Source: Phycisphaerales bacterium
GTDB lineage: Bacteria; Planctomycetota; Phycisphaerae; Phycisphaerales; SM1A02
DNA: 64,000 nt
Reading direction: 5' to 3'
Assembly: GCA_030748575.1 (NCBI GenBank)
Contig: JASMLR010000007.1
Location: 1-64,000 of the forward strand
Position numbers and translations under genes: made by a program. The notes below the pieces were generated by a model. The model was not told the origin of the DNA and made no database searches. It worked only from the letters and a program-made list of their open reading frames with translations. Within the stretch, counting starts at the first letter, position 1, and each line of letters opens with the position of its first letter. Of this stretch, positions 44,054 through 53,433 are shown piece by piece.

Positions 44054-44847
44054 GCGGCTGCTCCCGGGTCCGCGTCGTGAAGATCGTCCACCGTGGCCCT
44101 GCCATCAAGGAAGCTCCGCACGACCGGGTCCTGGCTTGATTCAAACACTTCGGGGGGACCGGCGAGGTAGATGGATCCCCGTCGGAGCAGAAGGACGTGG
44201 TCGGCCACTTTGAATGCCAGAGCGATGTCGTGCGTCACGACGACGCTCGTCGGATTCAACTCGCGGCGAAGCATGGCAATGAGTCGGGCGACGACGTCGC
44301 TTCGGATCGGGTCCAGCCCCGTGGTTGGTTCGTCATAGAGCATGCACTCCGGTCGCAGGACGACGGATCGGGCCAACGCAACCCGCTTCTGCTGGCCTCC
44401 CGACAACTCGGCGGGGAGGCGGTCGATGAGATCATCGACACCCAGCAACGCGAGCGTCTCCCGAACGCGGGCCCGTCTCGCGGCGGTATCCAGATCGGTG
44501 TGCTCGCGAAGCGGAAACGCAACATTCTCGAGCACGGTCATCGAGTCGAACAGGGCGCCGTGTTGAAACAGGAATCCGATTCTCCGCCGGACGTCGCCAA
44601 GATCTCGCTCGGAATGCTGGTCGATTCGGGTGCCGTCAAAGATGATCTCGCCGGCGTCGGGTCGGAGCAGTCCGATCATCAGTTTGAGCATGACGCTCTT
44701 GCCTGCGCCGCTTGGGCCCAGGATGACCGTCGTGTCGCCCCGTCTCACCGTCAGGTCGATGCCGTCAAGCACCGGGGGGCCTCCGAAGCCCTTGGTGATG
44801 TGCCGGAACTCCAGGATGGGGTCGGCGTGCTCATGTGAACTCTGCAT
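44050..44847 (-). CDS. mlaF: MlaF-like ABC transporter ATPase
   Basis: 265 aa from ATG 44847; upstream open frame is antisense to the Nudix gene. Walker A GPSGAGKS, Q-loop FLFQHGALFDSMTV (a phrase typical of MlaF), signature LSGGQQKRVALAR, Walker B 'CMLYDEPTTGLDP', H-loop VVTHD. It powers phospholipid transport with MlaD (next gene) and presumably the MlaE encoded 16 kb away. Divergent from the Nudix gene by 27 bp. Confidence 0.93.
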   Translation of the reverse strand: MQSSHEHADPILEFRHITKGFGGPPVLDGIDLTVRRGDTTVILGPSGAGKSVMLKLMIGLLRPDAGEIIFDGTRIDQHSERDLGDVRRRIGFLFQHGALFDSMTVLENVAFPLREHTDLDTAARRARVRETLALLGVDDLIDRLPAELSGGQQKRVALARSVVLRPECMLYDEPTTGLDPIRSDVVARLIAMLRRELNPTSVVVTHDIALAFKVADHVLLLRRGSIYLAGPPEVFESSQDPVVRSFLDGRATVDDLHDADPGAAA

Positions 44848-44874
44848 GCAGCCGCACCCTATCATCCCCGGGCC

Positions 44875-45408
44875 GTGACGACCCGGACCATCCAGCGCGA
44901 ACGTCTGCTTGAGGGCCGCATCTTTGCCGTCGATCGGTGCGGCTGGACCGCGGGCGACGGCACCAATGTCGTTCGCGAAGTCGTCAGGCATCCTGGCGCT
45001 GTCACGATCGTGCCTGTACGCGACGACGGCCGGATCGTGCTGGTGCGTAATTGGCGAATCGCCGTCGGCGGGCCGCTGTGGGAGCTGCCTGCCGGGAAGC
45101 GGGAGCCGAACGAGGATCCGGCGGACACGGCGAGCCGCGAACTGAGGGAGGAGACGGGGTACGCCGCCGGTGCCATGACGCCCCTCGGGTCGTATTACAC
45201 GTCGCCCGGGTTTGCAGACGAACTGATGCATGCATTTGAGGCGACATCGCTCACTGCGGGGACACCCGCCCCGGAGGCCGGGGAGGAACTGGAGGTGGGC
45301 CTGTTCGAGTGCGGCGAGCTGGACGACCTGGCTCGCCGCGGCGCCTTCCGGGACGGCAAGTCCCTCGCCGCGCTGCACCTGTGGCGGCTTCACCGGGGGG
45401 TGGCGTGA
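44875..45408 (+). CDS. Nudix hydrolase (ADP-ribose pyrophosphatase-like)
   Basis: 177 aa; GTG start at 44875 without a clear RBS. The Nudix box 'GKREPNEDPADTASRELREETGY' (given here in parts G-x5-E-x7-REL-x-EET-G) is intact, and 'GSYYTSPGFADE' is typical of ADP-ribose or NDP-sugar pyrophosphatases. It cleaves nucleoside diphosphate linkages for house-cleaning. Its stop overlaps the rhomboid start (TGATG). Confidence 0.9.
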   Translation: MTTRTIQRERLLEGRIFAVDRCGWTAGDGTNVVREVVRHPGAVTIVPVRDDGRIVLVRNWRIAVGGPLWELPAGKREPNEDPADTASRELREETGYAAGAMTPLGSYYTSPGFADELMHAFEATSLTAGTPAPEAGEELEVGLFECGELDDLARRGAFRDGKSLAALHLWRLHRGVA

Positions 45409-46556
45409 TGGGTGTGGCCGACCGCGACTACGCCCGAGCCGGAGGGTCCGGCCTGCCGCCGATGCAGGGTGCCGCCAAACCCTGGACGAGAACGGTCAAT
45501 GCGTGGCTCATCATGCTCTGCGTGGCCGTGTATGTCATTGACGGCTTCTTTCCGGCCGGCGGGGGCGCCATTGAAACCGGGCGGTACTGGGCAGAACTGC
45601 CCGACGGCACCTGGACCGAAGTGATTGACACGCCGTTCTACGGCGGGCAACTGCGTTCCGAAGAGACCACCCTCGGCCAGCAGCCCATCGTCAAGCAGAT
45701 CGTCGTCAAGGGGGCCAAGGGCAAGCTGAGCAAAGAGACGATCCATGCGTTCCCGATCATCGTGGACGGAAAGACGGTCGCGTATGCCGAAGGCAGCGAG
45801 GCGACTCCACTTCGACAGGCGATGCACTTCTCGACCAAGAAGGTGATCGGCGGCGCCCAGTTATGGCGGCTGGTCGGCTTCCAGTTCCTGCACGCCGACC
45901 TCTTTCATCTCATGTTCAACATGATTGCGCTGTACTTCTTCGGGCCGCTGATCGAGCGGACACTTGGTGGGAAGCGGTATCTGGCGTTCTACCTGCTGTG
46001 CGGCGTCGCCGGTGGACTCATGTATCTGCTCTTGAATCTTGCCGGGTACGTGTGGGTGGACATGCTCCACTTCAGTGAGATCCCTGGTCTCCTGTTCAAC
46101 GCGACAGGGACGCCGCTCATCGGCGCGTCGGCCGGTGTGTTTGGTGTGCTGGTCGGCGGCGCATTCGTGGCACCCAACGTCATGGTCCTGCTGTTTTTCG
46201 TGCTCCCGATGCGTTTGGCGACGGTCGCCTGGCTGCTCATCATCATCTCGGTGGTGTCGATCTTCTTTGGCACCGCCAACGCCGGAGGCGAGGCGGCGCA
46301 CCTGGGCGGGGCACTGGCCGGTTTCGGGTTCATCAGGCATCCGGACCGCCTGCACCGCTTTTTCGACTGGCTCGGAAGGTTCGATCCGACCTCCAGGCAC
46401 TTTCGAGGCGGGGGCGGCGATCGCGCCGCCAGAGTGCCTCGGCACGACGAAATCGACCGCATTCTGGCCAAGATCTCACGAGAAGGGCTGCACAGCCTCT
46501 CGAAGCGTGAGCGGAAGATCCTGCAGGATGCCTCCCGCCGAGACCGCGGCGCGTGA
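45408..46556 (+). CDS. rhomboid-family intramembrane serine protease
   Basis: 382 aa from ATG 45408. Rhomboid features: 'WRLVGFQFLHADLFHLMFNMIAL', catalytic Ser in GASAG, and catalytic His in 'AAHLGGALAGF'. Between the first helix and the core lies a ~100-residue loop with polar beta-like sequence (IETGRYWAELPDG to PLRQAMHF), and the C-terminus has a ~70-residue basic cytoplasmic tail. It cleaves membrane proteins within the bilayer. Its stop overlaps the tgt GTG start. Confidence 0.9.
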   Translation: MGVADRDYARAGGSGLPPMQGAAKPWTRTVNAWLIMLCVAVYVIDGFFPAGGGAIETGRYWAELPDGTWTEVIDTPFYGGQLRSEETTLGQQPIVKQIVVKGAKGKLSKETIHAFPIIVDGKTVAYAEGSEATPLRQAMHFSTKKVIGGAQLWRLVGFQFLHADLFHLMFNMIALYFFGPLIERTLGGKRYLAFYLLCGVAGGLMYLLLNLAGYVWVDMLHFSEIPGLLFNATGTPLIGASAGVFGVLVGGAFVAPNVMVLLFFVLPMRLATVAWLLIIISVVSIFFGTANAGGEAAHLGGALAGFGFIRHPDRLHRFFDWLGRFDPTSRHFRGGGGDRAARVPRHDEIDRILAKISREGLHSLSKRERKILQDASRRDRGA

Positions 46557-47797
46557 GTGGCCCTCTTCGATTTGAAGTCGACGCGGAGTCGAAGTCATGT
46601 GACGCGCGTGTTGGACGAGTGAGCGTTGCCCACGGGAGTTTCGACACACCGGCATTCATGCCGGTCGGAACCCGAGCAAGCGTCAAGGGGCTGCTTCCAT
46701 CGCAGGTTCGGGAGACTGGCGCGCAGATCATTCTCAACAATGCCTTCCATCTGATGCTGCGACCGGGAGACGCGAGGGTCCGCGACCTGGGTGGAGTGCA
46801 CGCGTTCATGAAGTGGTCCGGGCCGATTCTCACCGACTCGGGTGGTTTTCAGGCATGGTCGCTGGCCGATACCAATCGGATCAACGATGAAGGCGTGACC
46901 TTCCGATCGCCGATCGACGGCAGCCGGCACCACCTGTCTCCGGAGCGGGCGATCGAGGTCCAGAACAACCTCGGCGCCGACATCATCATGGCCTTTGACG
47001 ACTGCCCGCCATCGGTGGCCTCTTCGGAGCGGCTCAAGGCGCATCGGCCGGAGCTCGCCGCAGCGCACGAGCGTCAGGTGGGCCGCGATCATCATCGGCG
47101 GCTCGTCGAAGCCGTCGACCGCACGGCACGGTGGCTGGAGCGGTGTGTCGCGGCTCATGCCCGACCCCAGGAGCAGGCCCTGTTCGGAATCGTTCAGGGG
47201 GGCCCCGACGAAGCCCTTCGCAGGCGATCAGCCGAGCAGGTGGTGTCGCTGGATCTGCCCGGCTATGCGATCGGCGGCGTGGCGGTCGGGGAATCCTCCG
47301 AGGCGATCCGGACCACCGTCGCGCTCACCGCGCCGCTGCTTCCGGCGGCCAGGCCCCGGTACCTGATGGGGGTGGGCTACGAGCGGGATCTGCTGGCGGC
47401 CATTCGGGCCGGGGTGGACATGTTCGACTGCGTCCTGCCCACTCGAAACGGCCGAAATGGGGGCGCGTTCACCCGATCGGGTCGGTTTCAGATCCGCAAC
47501 GCCCGCTTCAGCGAGGACTTGACGCCCATCGAGGAGGGTTGTGACTGCCCGGCCTGCGGGGGCGGCTTCAGTCGAGCCTATCTCAGGCACCTCTTCACGG
47601 CCGGGGAGATGCTGGGGCCCATCCTGCTGAGCCTGCACAACATCAGGCACTTCGAACGCCTGATGGTGGACATCAGGGCGGCCATCAGGGATGATGCGTG
47701 GTCTTCGCTGGTTCGGGCCTGGCCGGTACTCGATCCTTTGGCAGGAGCGGCGGCGTCAGGACCGGAAGTCACCGGCGATCGGAGCACGACCTCATGA
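46553..47797 (+). CDS. tgt: queuine tRNA-ribosyltransferase
   Basis: 414 aa from GTG 46553. Signature segments: 'FDTPAFMPVGTRASVKGLL', TDSGGFQAWSL, 'GAGVDMFDCVLPTRNGRNG' (nucleophile Asp region), and the zinc site CDCPACGGGFSRAYLRHL. It swaps G34 for preQ1 in Asp, Asn, His and Tyr tRNAs. Position before yajC and secD is conserved in many bacteria. Overlaps rhomboid and yajC by 4 bp each. Confidence 0.96.
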   Translation: MSGPLRFEVDAESKSCDARVGRVSVAHGSFDTPAFMPVGTRASVKGLLPSQVRETGAQIILNNAFHLMLRPGDARVRDLGGVHAFMKWSGPILTDSGGFQAWSLADTNRINDEGVTFRSPIDGSRHHLSPERAIEVQNNLGADIIMAFDDCPPSVASSERLKAHRPELAAAHERQVGRDHHRRLVEAVDRTARWLERCVAAHARPQEQALFGIVQGGPDEALRRRSAEQVVSLDLPGYAIGGVAVGESSEAIRTTVALTAPLLPAARPRYLMGVGYERDLLAAIRAGVDMFDCVLPTRNGRNGGAFTRSGRFQIRNARFSEDLTPIEEGCDCPACGGGFSRAYLRHLFTAGEMLGPILLSLHNIRHFERLMVDIRAAIRDDAWSSLVRAWPVLDPLAGAAASGPEVTGDRSTTS

Positions 47798-48249
47798 ACA
47801 TCTTGGGCGACAACGTTCTCTGGACATCCTTCGCCGCCGCTGCGCCGGCCGCACCAGGGGCTTCGGGGCAGGGGGTGGCTCAGTCCACGACCGTGCCCGG
47901 GGCGGAGGGTACGGTTCAGGAGGGCGGCGAGGCCGTGGCGTCTGGTCCCTTTGGCGACAACTTCTTCATGATCCTCATCCTTGTGATGGTGGCGGTCGTC
48001 GGCTTCTCGATGCTCAGCCAGCGCAAGGAAAAGAAGCGTCGCGCGGCGCTCCTGTCCAGCATCGGGAAGAATGACACCGTGCAGACCATTGGCGGGATGA
48101 TCGGCCGCGTGGTCGAACTCAAGCCGGATCGTGCCGTGCTCGAGGTCGATCGCAACTCGGGCTCTCGGGTCACCGTGTCGCGGCAGGCGCTACAGCAGGT
48201 GCTCGAAACATCCGAGTCGGGCGGCGGCGAGGACACCGACGGCCAGTGA
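47794..48249 (+). CDS. yajC: preprotein translocase accessory subunit YajC
   Basis: 151 aa; ATG overlaps the tgt stop. An Ala/Gly-rich N-terminus is followed by one helix (FFMILILVMVAVVGFSML) and the YajC core 'RKEKKRRAALLSSIGKNDTVQTIGGMIGRVVEL'. The N-terminus is longer than in E. coli (110 aa). It associates with SecDF at the translocon. Confidence 0.93.
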   Translation: MNILGDNVLWTSFAAAAPAAPGASGQGVAQSTTVPGAEGTVQEGGEAVASGPFGDNFFMILILVMVAVVGFSMLSQRKEKKRRAALLSSIGKNDTVQTIGGMIGRVVELKPDRAVLEVDRNSGSRVTVSRQALQQVLETSESGGGEDTDGQ

Positions 48250-48281
48250 GCCGCATCTGAAACCACGAGAACATCATCCCC

Positions 48282-51200
48282 ATGCAGAACGCATTCTGGA
48301 AACTTGTCGTCATCATCGTTGTCTTCGGCGGCTGCCTCTGGGCGGTCAATCCACCGGAAGACCGGATTCGACTCGGTCGAGACCTGAGTGGTGGTGTCAG
48401 CCTGGTGTACTCCGTTCGAATGCCCGATGGCGCTGATCGCCCGGCCCTTCTTGAACAGACCATTCGAGTGCTTTCGGAGCGTGTGAATCCGCAGGGCGTG
48501 CTCGATATCGCCATGACCCCGCTCGGCAGCGACCGCATCGAGGTCGTCATGCCGCTTCCCAACGAAGAGGTCAAGGCACTTGCCGAGACGTATCGCCAAC
48601 GTCTCGAAGCCTTCGTTGAGGCCACCGAGATCAAGCGTTCAGCGCTTGAGCAGGCACTTGCGACGGGGACAGCCGTTGACCGCTTTGGCGGCGAGGGCGC
48701 TCGTGGCCAGTTGGTGATGGATCTTCAGGCCGCGTGGGACACGGCCGCGGCGCTTCAGGAGGAGCGGGCTCGGATTGAGGCATCGGGTGACCCGGCAGCG
48801 ATCAACGCTGCGAGGCAGGCGTTGGCCGACGCCGAGTATGAGGTGGAGACTGCCCAGCAGGATGTCCTGGCGATGAGCCTCGACCGCAGTCGGGTGGTCC
48901 GTGTTCTGGAACTTCCGGACACTCGCGAAGTCGTCCGGGACGAGTCCGGCGACATCGAGGTCGATCAGGACGGCCGCGCCGTGGTGAAACCCTCCCCGCG
49001 AGAAGTGGCCATCGAACAGTTGTCGCTCGAGTTCCCGCAGGCCGCCGACGGCCTCGGCGGCGTGCTCGAGGCATGGCGTGAGTATCAGGCCCGACGGACC
49101 GGTCTGGATGACCCGAAGGATCTCCAGCGGCTGCTCAGAGGCGCCGGCGTGCTCGACTTCCACATTGCTGCGCGGCCCGGAGCCGTCGAGGGTGTGGATG
49201 TCGATGAACTCCGCGCGCAACTCGCAGAGGTCGGGCCGGACAACACTGACTCGGTCATCGCCAGTTGGTTCCCCATTCACGATCTTGATCAGTGGGTGGA
49301 TTCGCCCGAGTCGCTTCAGGCCCTTGAAGCCAATCCCGTCGAGTACTTCGCGTCGGGCTACCGTCTGGTCGCCGCCGAGCGGGACGGCCAGTACTACGTG
49401 CTGCTGTACACCCAGCCCGGCAAGGCCATGACGCATCGCGGGGACTCCACCTGGGCGGTGGAGGGCACCGGCCGTACGGTCGACCAACTCGGCCGACCGG
49501 CGGTCAGTTTCCGGCTCGATGCGTCGGGCGGGAGTCTGATGACCCGGCTGACCCAGCCCCACGTCGCCGAGCCGATGGCCATCGTGCTGGATGGCAAGGT
49601 CTATTCGGCGCCGAATCTCAACAGCGCCATTGCTGGCAACGGCATCATCAGCGGTTCGTTCTCGCCCGAGGAACTCGGGTATCTGCTTCGCGTGCTGGCT
49701 GCTGGCTCACTGGAGGCGCGACTGTCGCCCGAGCCCATCGCAGTCAGTTGGCTCGGACCCTCGATCGGTGCGGACAATCTGACCCGTGGTCTTGAGGCCT
49801 TCCTCTGGGCCGTGCTGGTTGTCGGCGTGTTCATGTTGCTCTGGTACTTCCTCGCAGGCCTCGTTGCTGACGCAGCGCTCCTCTTCAACGGCGTGATCAT
49901 CTTCGGCGTGATGGCGATGATGCAGGGCACGTTCACGCTGCCCGGTCTGGCCGGTGTCGTGCTCACCATGGGTATGGCGGTGGACGCGAATGTGCTGATC
50001 TACGAGCGGATCCGCGAAGAAGTCGAGGGCGGAGCGAGAGACCTTCGAGAGGCAGTACGGAACGCCTACGCGCAGGTCTACGGCACCATTCTGGATGCCA
50101 ATATCACGAATCTCATTGTGTGCGCGGTTCTGCTGTTGATGGAGCCGACGACCGAAGTCAAGGGCTTTGCGTTGACGCTCAGCATCGGCATCATCGCGAC
50201 GCTGTTCACGGCCCTCTTTGTGACCCGATTCCTCTTTGACATCTACGTCTTCTGGATGAAGCGACGCAGCCTTCCCATGCTGCCCTCGACGATTCCGTCG
50301 CTCGGGCGGCTCCTGCACCCCAACCTCGACTGGGTGGGCTTTCGCGGAGGGTTCTGGGTGGTCAGTGCTCTGGCTATCGCCGGTTCGATCACACTCTTCT
50401 ACACCCGCGGCGTGGACATGTTTGACACGGAGTTCCGGGGCGGCGTGGCGGTCACCATGCAGACCGGTGAGTCAACGTCCGGCGACAACATCCTGCTGCG
50501 GCAGAACGGTGAGGGGTCTGTCACCGAGCGAGTCCGTGCCATCGGTGTGAATGCGCCGGAGGGTGATGCGCTCGAGGCACGTATTCTCAGGGAGCTGCGG
50601 GGGGCCAAGATCCTCACCGTGGGCAACGAGTCGCTCGTCGACGCGTCCGGCCGCACGGTCGGAGACGCCTTCCAGGTCAAGGTCGCTGCGCCGGCCGGAC
50701 TCGGGAGCGAAGAGGGCATTCAGTCGGTCGTCGAGGCGGCCCTGCTGGAGGAGTTTGGCGCGGAGTTGGATATCTCGCCAGCTCGCAGCTTCACTGGAAG
50801 CCCTCGCGACTGGGCTGAGCGAACGGCCCAGGTCGACGCGGACACGATTGGTGAGGTGCTTGGACTGGGCGGAACCATCGGTGACGTCTCGGACTTCCGC
50901 GGCGGCGTCGTCGTGCTTGGAGAGAACATCGATCCTCCGATCACGCTGGACGAGGTGCGGCAGCGGGTCGACCGGATGCGGCAGGACCCGGACTTCAGCG
51001 ACACCGTCGGGCGGGATGTGCTGATTGCCGGCGTCGAGCCCGCAGGGGACGAGACCTGGTCTGGCGTTGCGCTGGCCGTGCTCGACCCGGAAATCAACTA
51101 TCTGCGTAATGAATCGAGCCTCGTCGATCAACGGCTCGCGCAGCGTGAATGGGAGTTGTTCTCGGAAGCGCTCGGCCGCCAAAGCAGCTTTGAGCAGGTG

Positions 51201-51821
51201 AGCAGTTTCGCGCCGGCAGTGGCAGCGACGCGGACGGCCAACGCCGTGGGCGCGGTCGTACTTTCGCTGGCAGGCATTCTGTTCTACATCTGGGTCCGAT
51301 TCGGCTCGCTGCGGTACTCCGTGGCTGCCCTGGCCGCGTTGTGTCACGACGTCATCATCGTCGTTGGATTCCTCGCGTTGACCGGTGTGGTCGCGGGTCA
51401 GTCCTGGGCGTCCGGAGGCATGCTCATCGAGGAGTTCCAGATCGATACCGGGATCGTCGCGGCCTTGCTGACCGTGATCGGGTATTCGCTGAATGACACG
51501 ATCGTCATCCTGGACCGCATTCGCGAGAATCGCGGCAAGCGGCCGGTACCGAGCAAGGAATGCGTGAACCGATCGATCAATCAGGCATTCAGCCGGACGA
51601 TCCTGACCTCGGTGACGACCTTGATCGCGGTGCTGATCATCTATGTCTTTGGCGGAACGGGCATTCGCGGGTTTGCATTCGCGTTGGTCATCGGTGTCAT
51701 CGTCGGTACCTATTCGTCGGTCGCGATCGCCTCACCACTCGTGTTCCGGGGCAGCGACCGCGACGACGAGGCTGAACGGCGCGACGAACCGTCTGACGAG
51801 ATTGCGCCCACGGCGGGCTGA
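48282..51821 (+). CDS. secDF: fused protein translocase subunit SecDF
   Basis: 1179 aa. SecD half: 'RLGRDLSGGVSLVYSVRMP' near residue 30, a long periplasmic P1 region, then 'VLTMGMAVDANVLIYERIREE' (D4-type motif). SecF half (from about residue 690): 'FDTEFRGGVAVTMQTG', and 'VIGYSLNDTIVILDRIREN' near the end. Twelve membrane helices expected. Proton-driven pulling of secreted proteins on the periplasmic side. Two charged inserts in each periplasmic domain enlarge it beyond the usual ~750-aa fusion. Confidence 0.95.
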   Translation: MQNAFWKLVVIIVVFGGCLWAVNPPEDRIRLGRDLSGGVSLVYSVRMPDGADRPALLEQTIRVLSERVNPQGVLDIAMTPLGSDRIEVVMPLPNEEVKALAETYRQRLEAFVEATEIKRSALEQALATGTAVDRFGGEGARGQLVMDLQAAWDTAAALQEERARIEASGDPAAINAARQALADAEYEVETAQQDVLAMSLDRSRVVRVLELPDTREVVRDESGDIEVDQDGRAVVKPSPREVAIEQLSLEFPQAADGLGGVLEAWREYQARRTGLDDPKDLQRLLRGAGVLDFHIAARPGAVEGVDVDELRAQLAEVGPDNTDSVIASWFPIHDLDQWVDSPESLQALEANPVEYFASGYRLVAAERDGQYYVLLYTQPGKAMTHRGDSTWAVEGTGRTVDQLGRPAVSFRLDASGGSLMTRLTQPHVAEPMAIVLDGKVYSAPNLNSAIAGNGIISGSFSPEELGYLLRVLAAGSLEARLSPEPIAVSWLGPSIGADNLTRGLEAFLWAVLVVGVFMLLWYFLAGLVADAALLFNGVIIFGVMAMMQGTFTLPGLAGVVLTMGMAVDANVLIYERIREEVEGGARDLREAVRNAYAQVYGTILDANITNLIVCAVLLLMEPTTEVKGFALTLSIGIIATLFTALFVTRFLFDIYVFWMKRRSLPMLPSTIPSLGRLLHPNLDWVGFRGGFWVVSALAIAGSITLFYTRGVDMFDTEFRGGVAVTMQTGESTSGDNILLRQNGEGSVTERVRAIGVNAPEGDALEARILRELRGAKILTVGNESLVDASGRTVGDAFQVKVAAPAGLGSEEGIQSVVEAALLEEFGAELDISPARSFTGSPRDWAERTAQVDADTIGEVLGLGGTIGDVSDFRGGVVVLGENIDPPITLDEVRQRVDRMRQDPDFSDTVGRDVLIAGVEPAGDETWSGVALAVLDPEINYLRNESSLVDQRLAQREWELFSEALGRQSSFEQVSSFAPAVAATRTANAVGAVVLSLAGILFYIWVRFGSLRYSVAALAALCHDVIIVVGFLALTGVVAGQSWASGGMLIEEFQIDTGIVAALLTVIGYSLNDTIVILDRIRENRGKRPVPSKECVNRSINQAFSRTILTSVTTLIAVLIIYVFGGTGIRGFAFALVIGVIVGTYSSVAIASPLVFRGSDRDDEAERRDEPSDEIAPTAG

Positions 51822-51881
51822 GTTGCCCGGTTCTCACGTTCCAGCGGTCTGAAGGTCGATGACTCCGGGTGGAGGTGTCGC

Positions 51882-52667
51882 ATGTCTACCGGTGGAAAGT
51901 TCATCCTGCTCGCGGCCGCAGCCGCCATCGTGATCTTGATCGTGGTCTACGGAGGCGGCCCGACAGCCATTGAGGCATCGCCTCCTGTTGCGGTCCCGCA
52001 GCAGGCGAGCGTGCAGCACGCCGCGGCCGAGCCCTCGCCGGCGGCTCCATCGCAATCCGTGGAACCGGGGGCGCCGCTCGGGCGGGTGGCTGAGCAGCCC
52101 CTGACGCCGGCACCTGCGCCGAATGCGGGCGGGCCCGGCGTGGTTCACGAGGCGATCATTGAGATGGGAGTCGACCTGTCGCCCGGGATCACGGAGATGC
52201 TTGGCCTGTCGGCCGCGGCCCGGCAGGAGCCGACGCCTCCGCAGATCGAAACCGCGGCTGGCCCGGCACCCACGGCGGGCGGCAGCAGGCCGTCCACAGT
52301 CGTGGTTCAAGGTGGCGATACGTTGATCGCCATCGCGAGACGGTCGCTCGGCGATGAGCATGCGTGGGAGCGGTTGGTTGACGCGAATCCCGGGATCAAT
52401 CCCCGAGCGTTGCGCGTCGGCATGGTCCTGCAGCTGCCCCGGGAGGCTGCGGCCGCGTCACCAGCCGGCTCCGGCTCGACTGCAACTGGCTCAAGGGCAG
52501 CTGGCAGCCGCCGGCACGTCATTGCCAGTGGCGACTCGCTGAGCTCCATTTCGCAGACGTACTACGGGGACGCCCAGCGGTGGTACAGCCTGTTCGAGGC
52601 CAATCGTGAGGCCCTTCGGGGCGAGCCCGACCGGCTGGTTGTCGGCACCGAGTTGGTCATTCCGTAG
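51882..52667 (+). CDS. membrane-anchored LysM protein
   Basis: 261 aa; GGAGGTG five bases upstream. An N-terminal transmembrane or uncleaved signal helix (FILLAAAAAIVILIVVYGG), a Pro/Ala-rich linker and two LysM domains (VVQGGDTLIAIARRSLGD ... NPRALRVGMVLQLP and HVIASGDSLSSISQTYYGD). It likely binds peptidoglycan glycan chains. It ends 11 bp into the convergent aldo/keto reductase gene. Confidence 0.88.
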   Translation: MSTGGKFILLAAAAAIVILIVVYGGGPTAIEASPPVAVPQQASVQHAAAEPSPAAPSQSVEPGAPLGRVAEQPLTPAPAPNAGGPGVVHEAIIEMGVDLSPGITEMLGLSAAARQEPTPPQIETAAGPAPTAGGSRPSTVVVQGGDTLIAIARRSLGDEHAWERLVDANPGINPRALRVGMVLQLPREAAAASPAGSGSTATGSRAAGSRRHVIASGDSLSSISQTYYGDAQRWYSLFEANREALRGEPDRLVVGTELVIP

Positions 52668-53433
52668 GCTGCGCGGACGCGGCCACATTCCGCCGCATTC
52701 GATCGGGGTCGAGGCTGCCGATCACGGCGCAGGAAACGTCCGCTGCGATGGGCGACTCGTGCAGGACAAAGCGGAGCGCAGCCTCGGCGTCGAGATGCCC
52801 ACTGCCGAGCACCTTCTTGAGCAGCACACCGCACCCTCTGGCGGCGGCGTCTCGAATGACCTGCTGATGCGTCTGGTCCGCGTGGCTGTAGGTGCACATC
52901 ACAACGTCCGCCCATCCAAGCGCCTCTGCGGTCCCTTCCGGCGTCTTCGCTGACATGCCGATCGATCTGGCAAGTCCTGCACGCTTCAGCCGCTGCATCG
53001 CTTCTACGAGGTCCGTGTCTCGCTGAATGGCCAGGTCGTTGCCGTCTGAGTGCACGAGCAGGACATCAACGGCGTCGGTTCCCAGCCGCTTCAGGCTCTC
53101 ATGCAGTCCGGATTCGGCCGAAGCACCGGAGAAGTCGTGCCGGCTGCGGCCATCGTCCCAGTACTCGCCGACCTTCGTGCAGAGGACGACCTCATCTCGC
53201 CGCCCGCGGAGGGCCTGGCCGAGCCGGGACTCGGCCAGTCCGTAGGCTGGAGCGGTGTCGATCAGCGTGATCCCGAGGTCCAGCATGGCCTCAATGATTC
53301 GGCACGCCTCGGCATCCGTGGGAAGGTCGAAGGGCTTGGGGAACTTGACATCGATGTTGCGGCCGATCTTCACCGTGCCCCAACCGACGTGCGAAACCAT
53401 CAGGCCGGTGCGGCCGAGTGGACGGGTGTCCAT
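52657..53433 (-). CDS. aldo/keto reductase
   Basis: 258 aa from ATG 53433 (GGAG eight bases upstream). Catalytic tetrad is visible: Asp and Tyr in 'LIDTAPAYGLAESRLGQAL', Lys in VVLCTKVGEYW, His in DVLLVHSDG; NADP-binding C-terminal 'VIGSLDPDRMRRNV'. Its start lies 34 bp inside the preceding FAD oxidoreductase, so the two are translationally linked. Substrate unknown. Confidence 0.9.
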   Translation of the reverse strand: MDTRPLGRTGLMVSHVGWGTVKIGRNIDVKFPKPFDLPTDAEACRIIEAMLDLGITLIDTAPAYGLAESRLGQALRGRRDEVVLCTKVGEYWDDGRSRHDFSGASAESGLHESLKRLGTDAVDVLLVHSDGNDLAIQRDTDLVEAMQRLKRAGLARSIGMSAKTPEGTAEALGWADVVMCTYSHADQTHQQVIRDAAARGCGVLLKKVLGSGHLDAEAALRFVLHESPIAADVSCAVIGSLDPDRMRRNVAASAQPTE

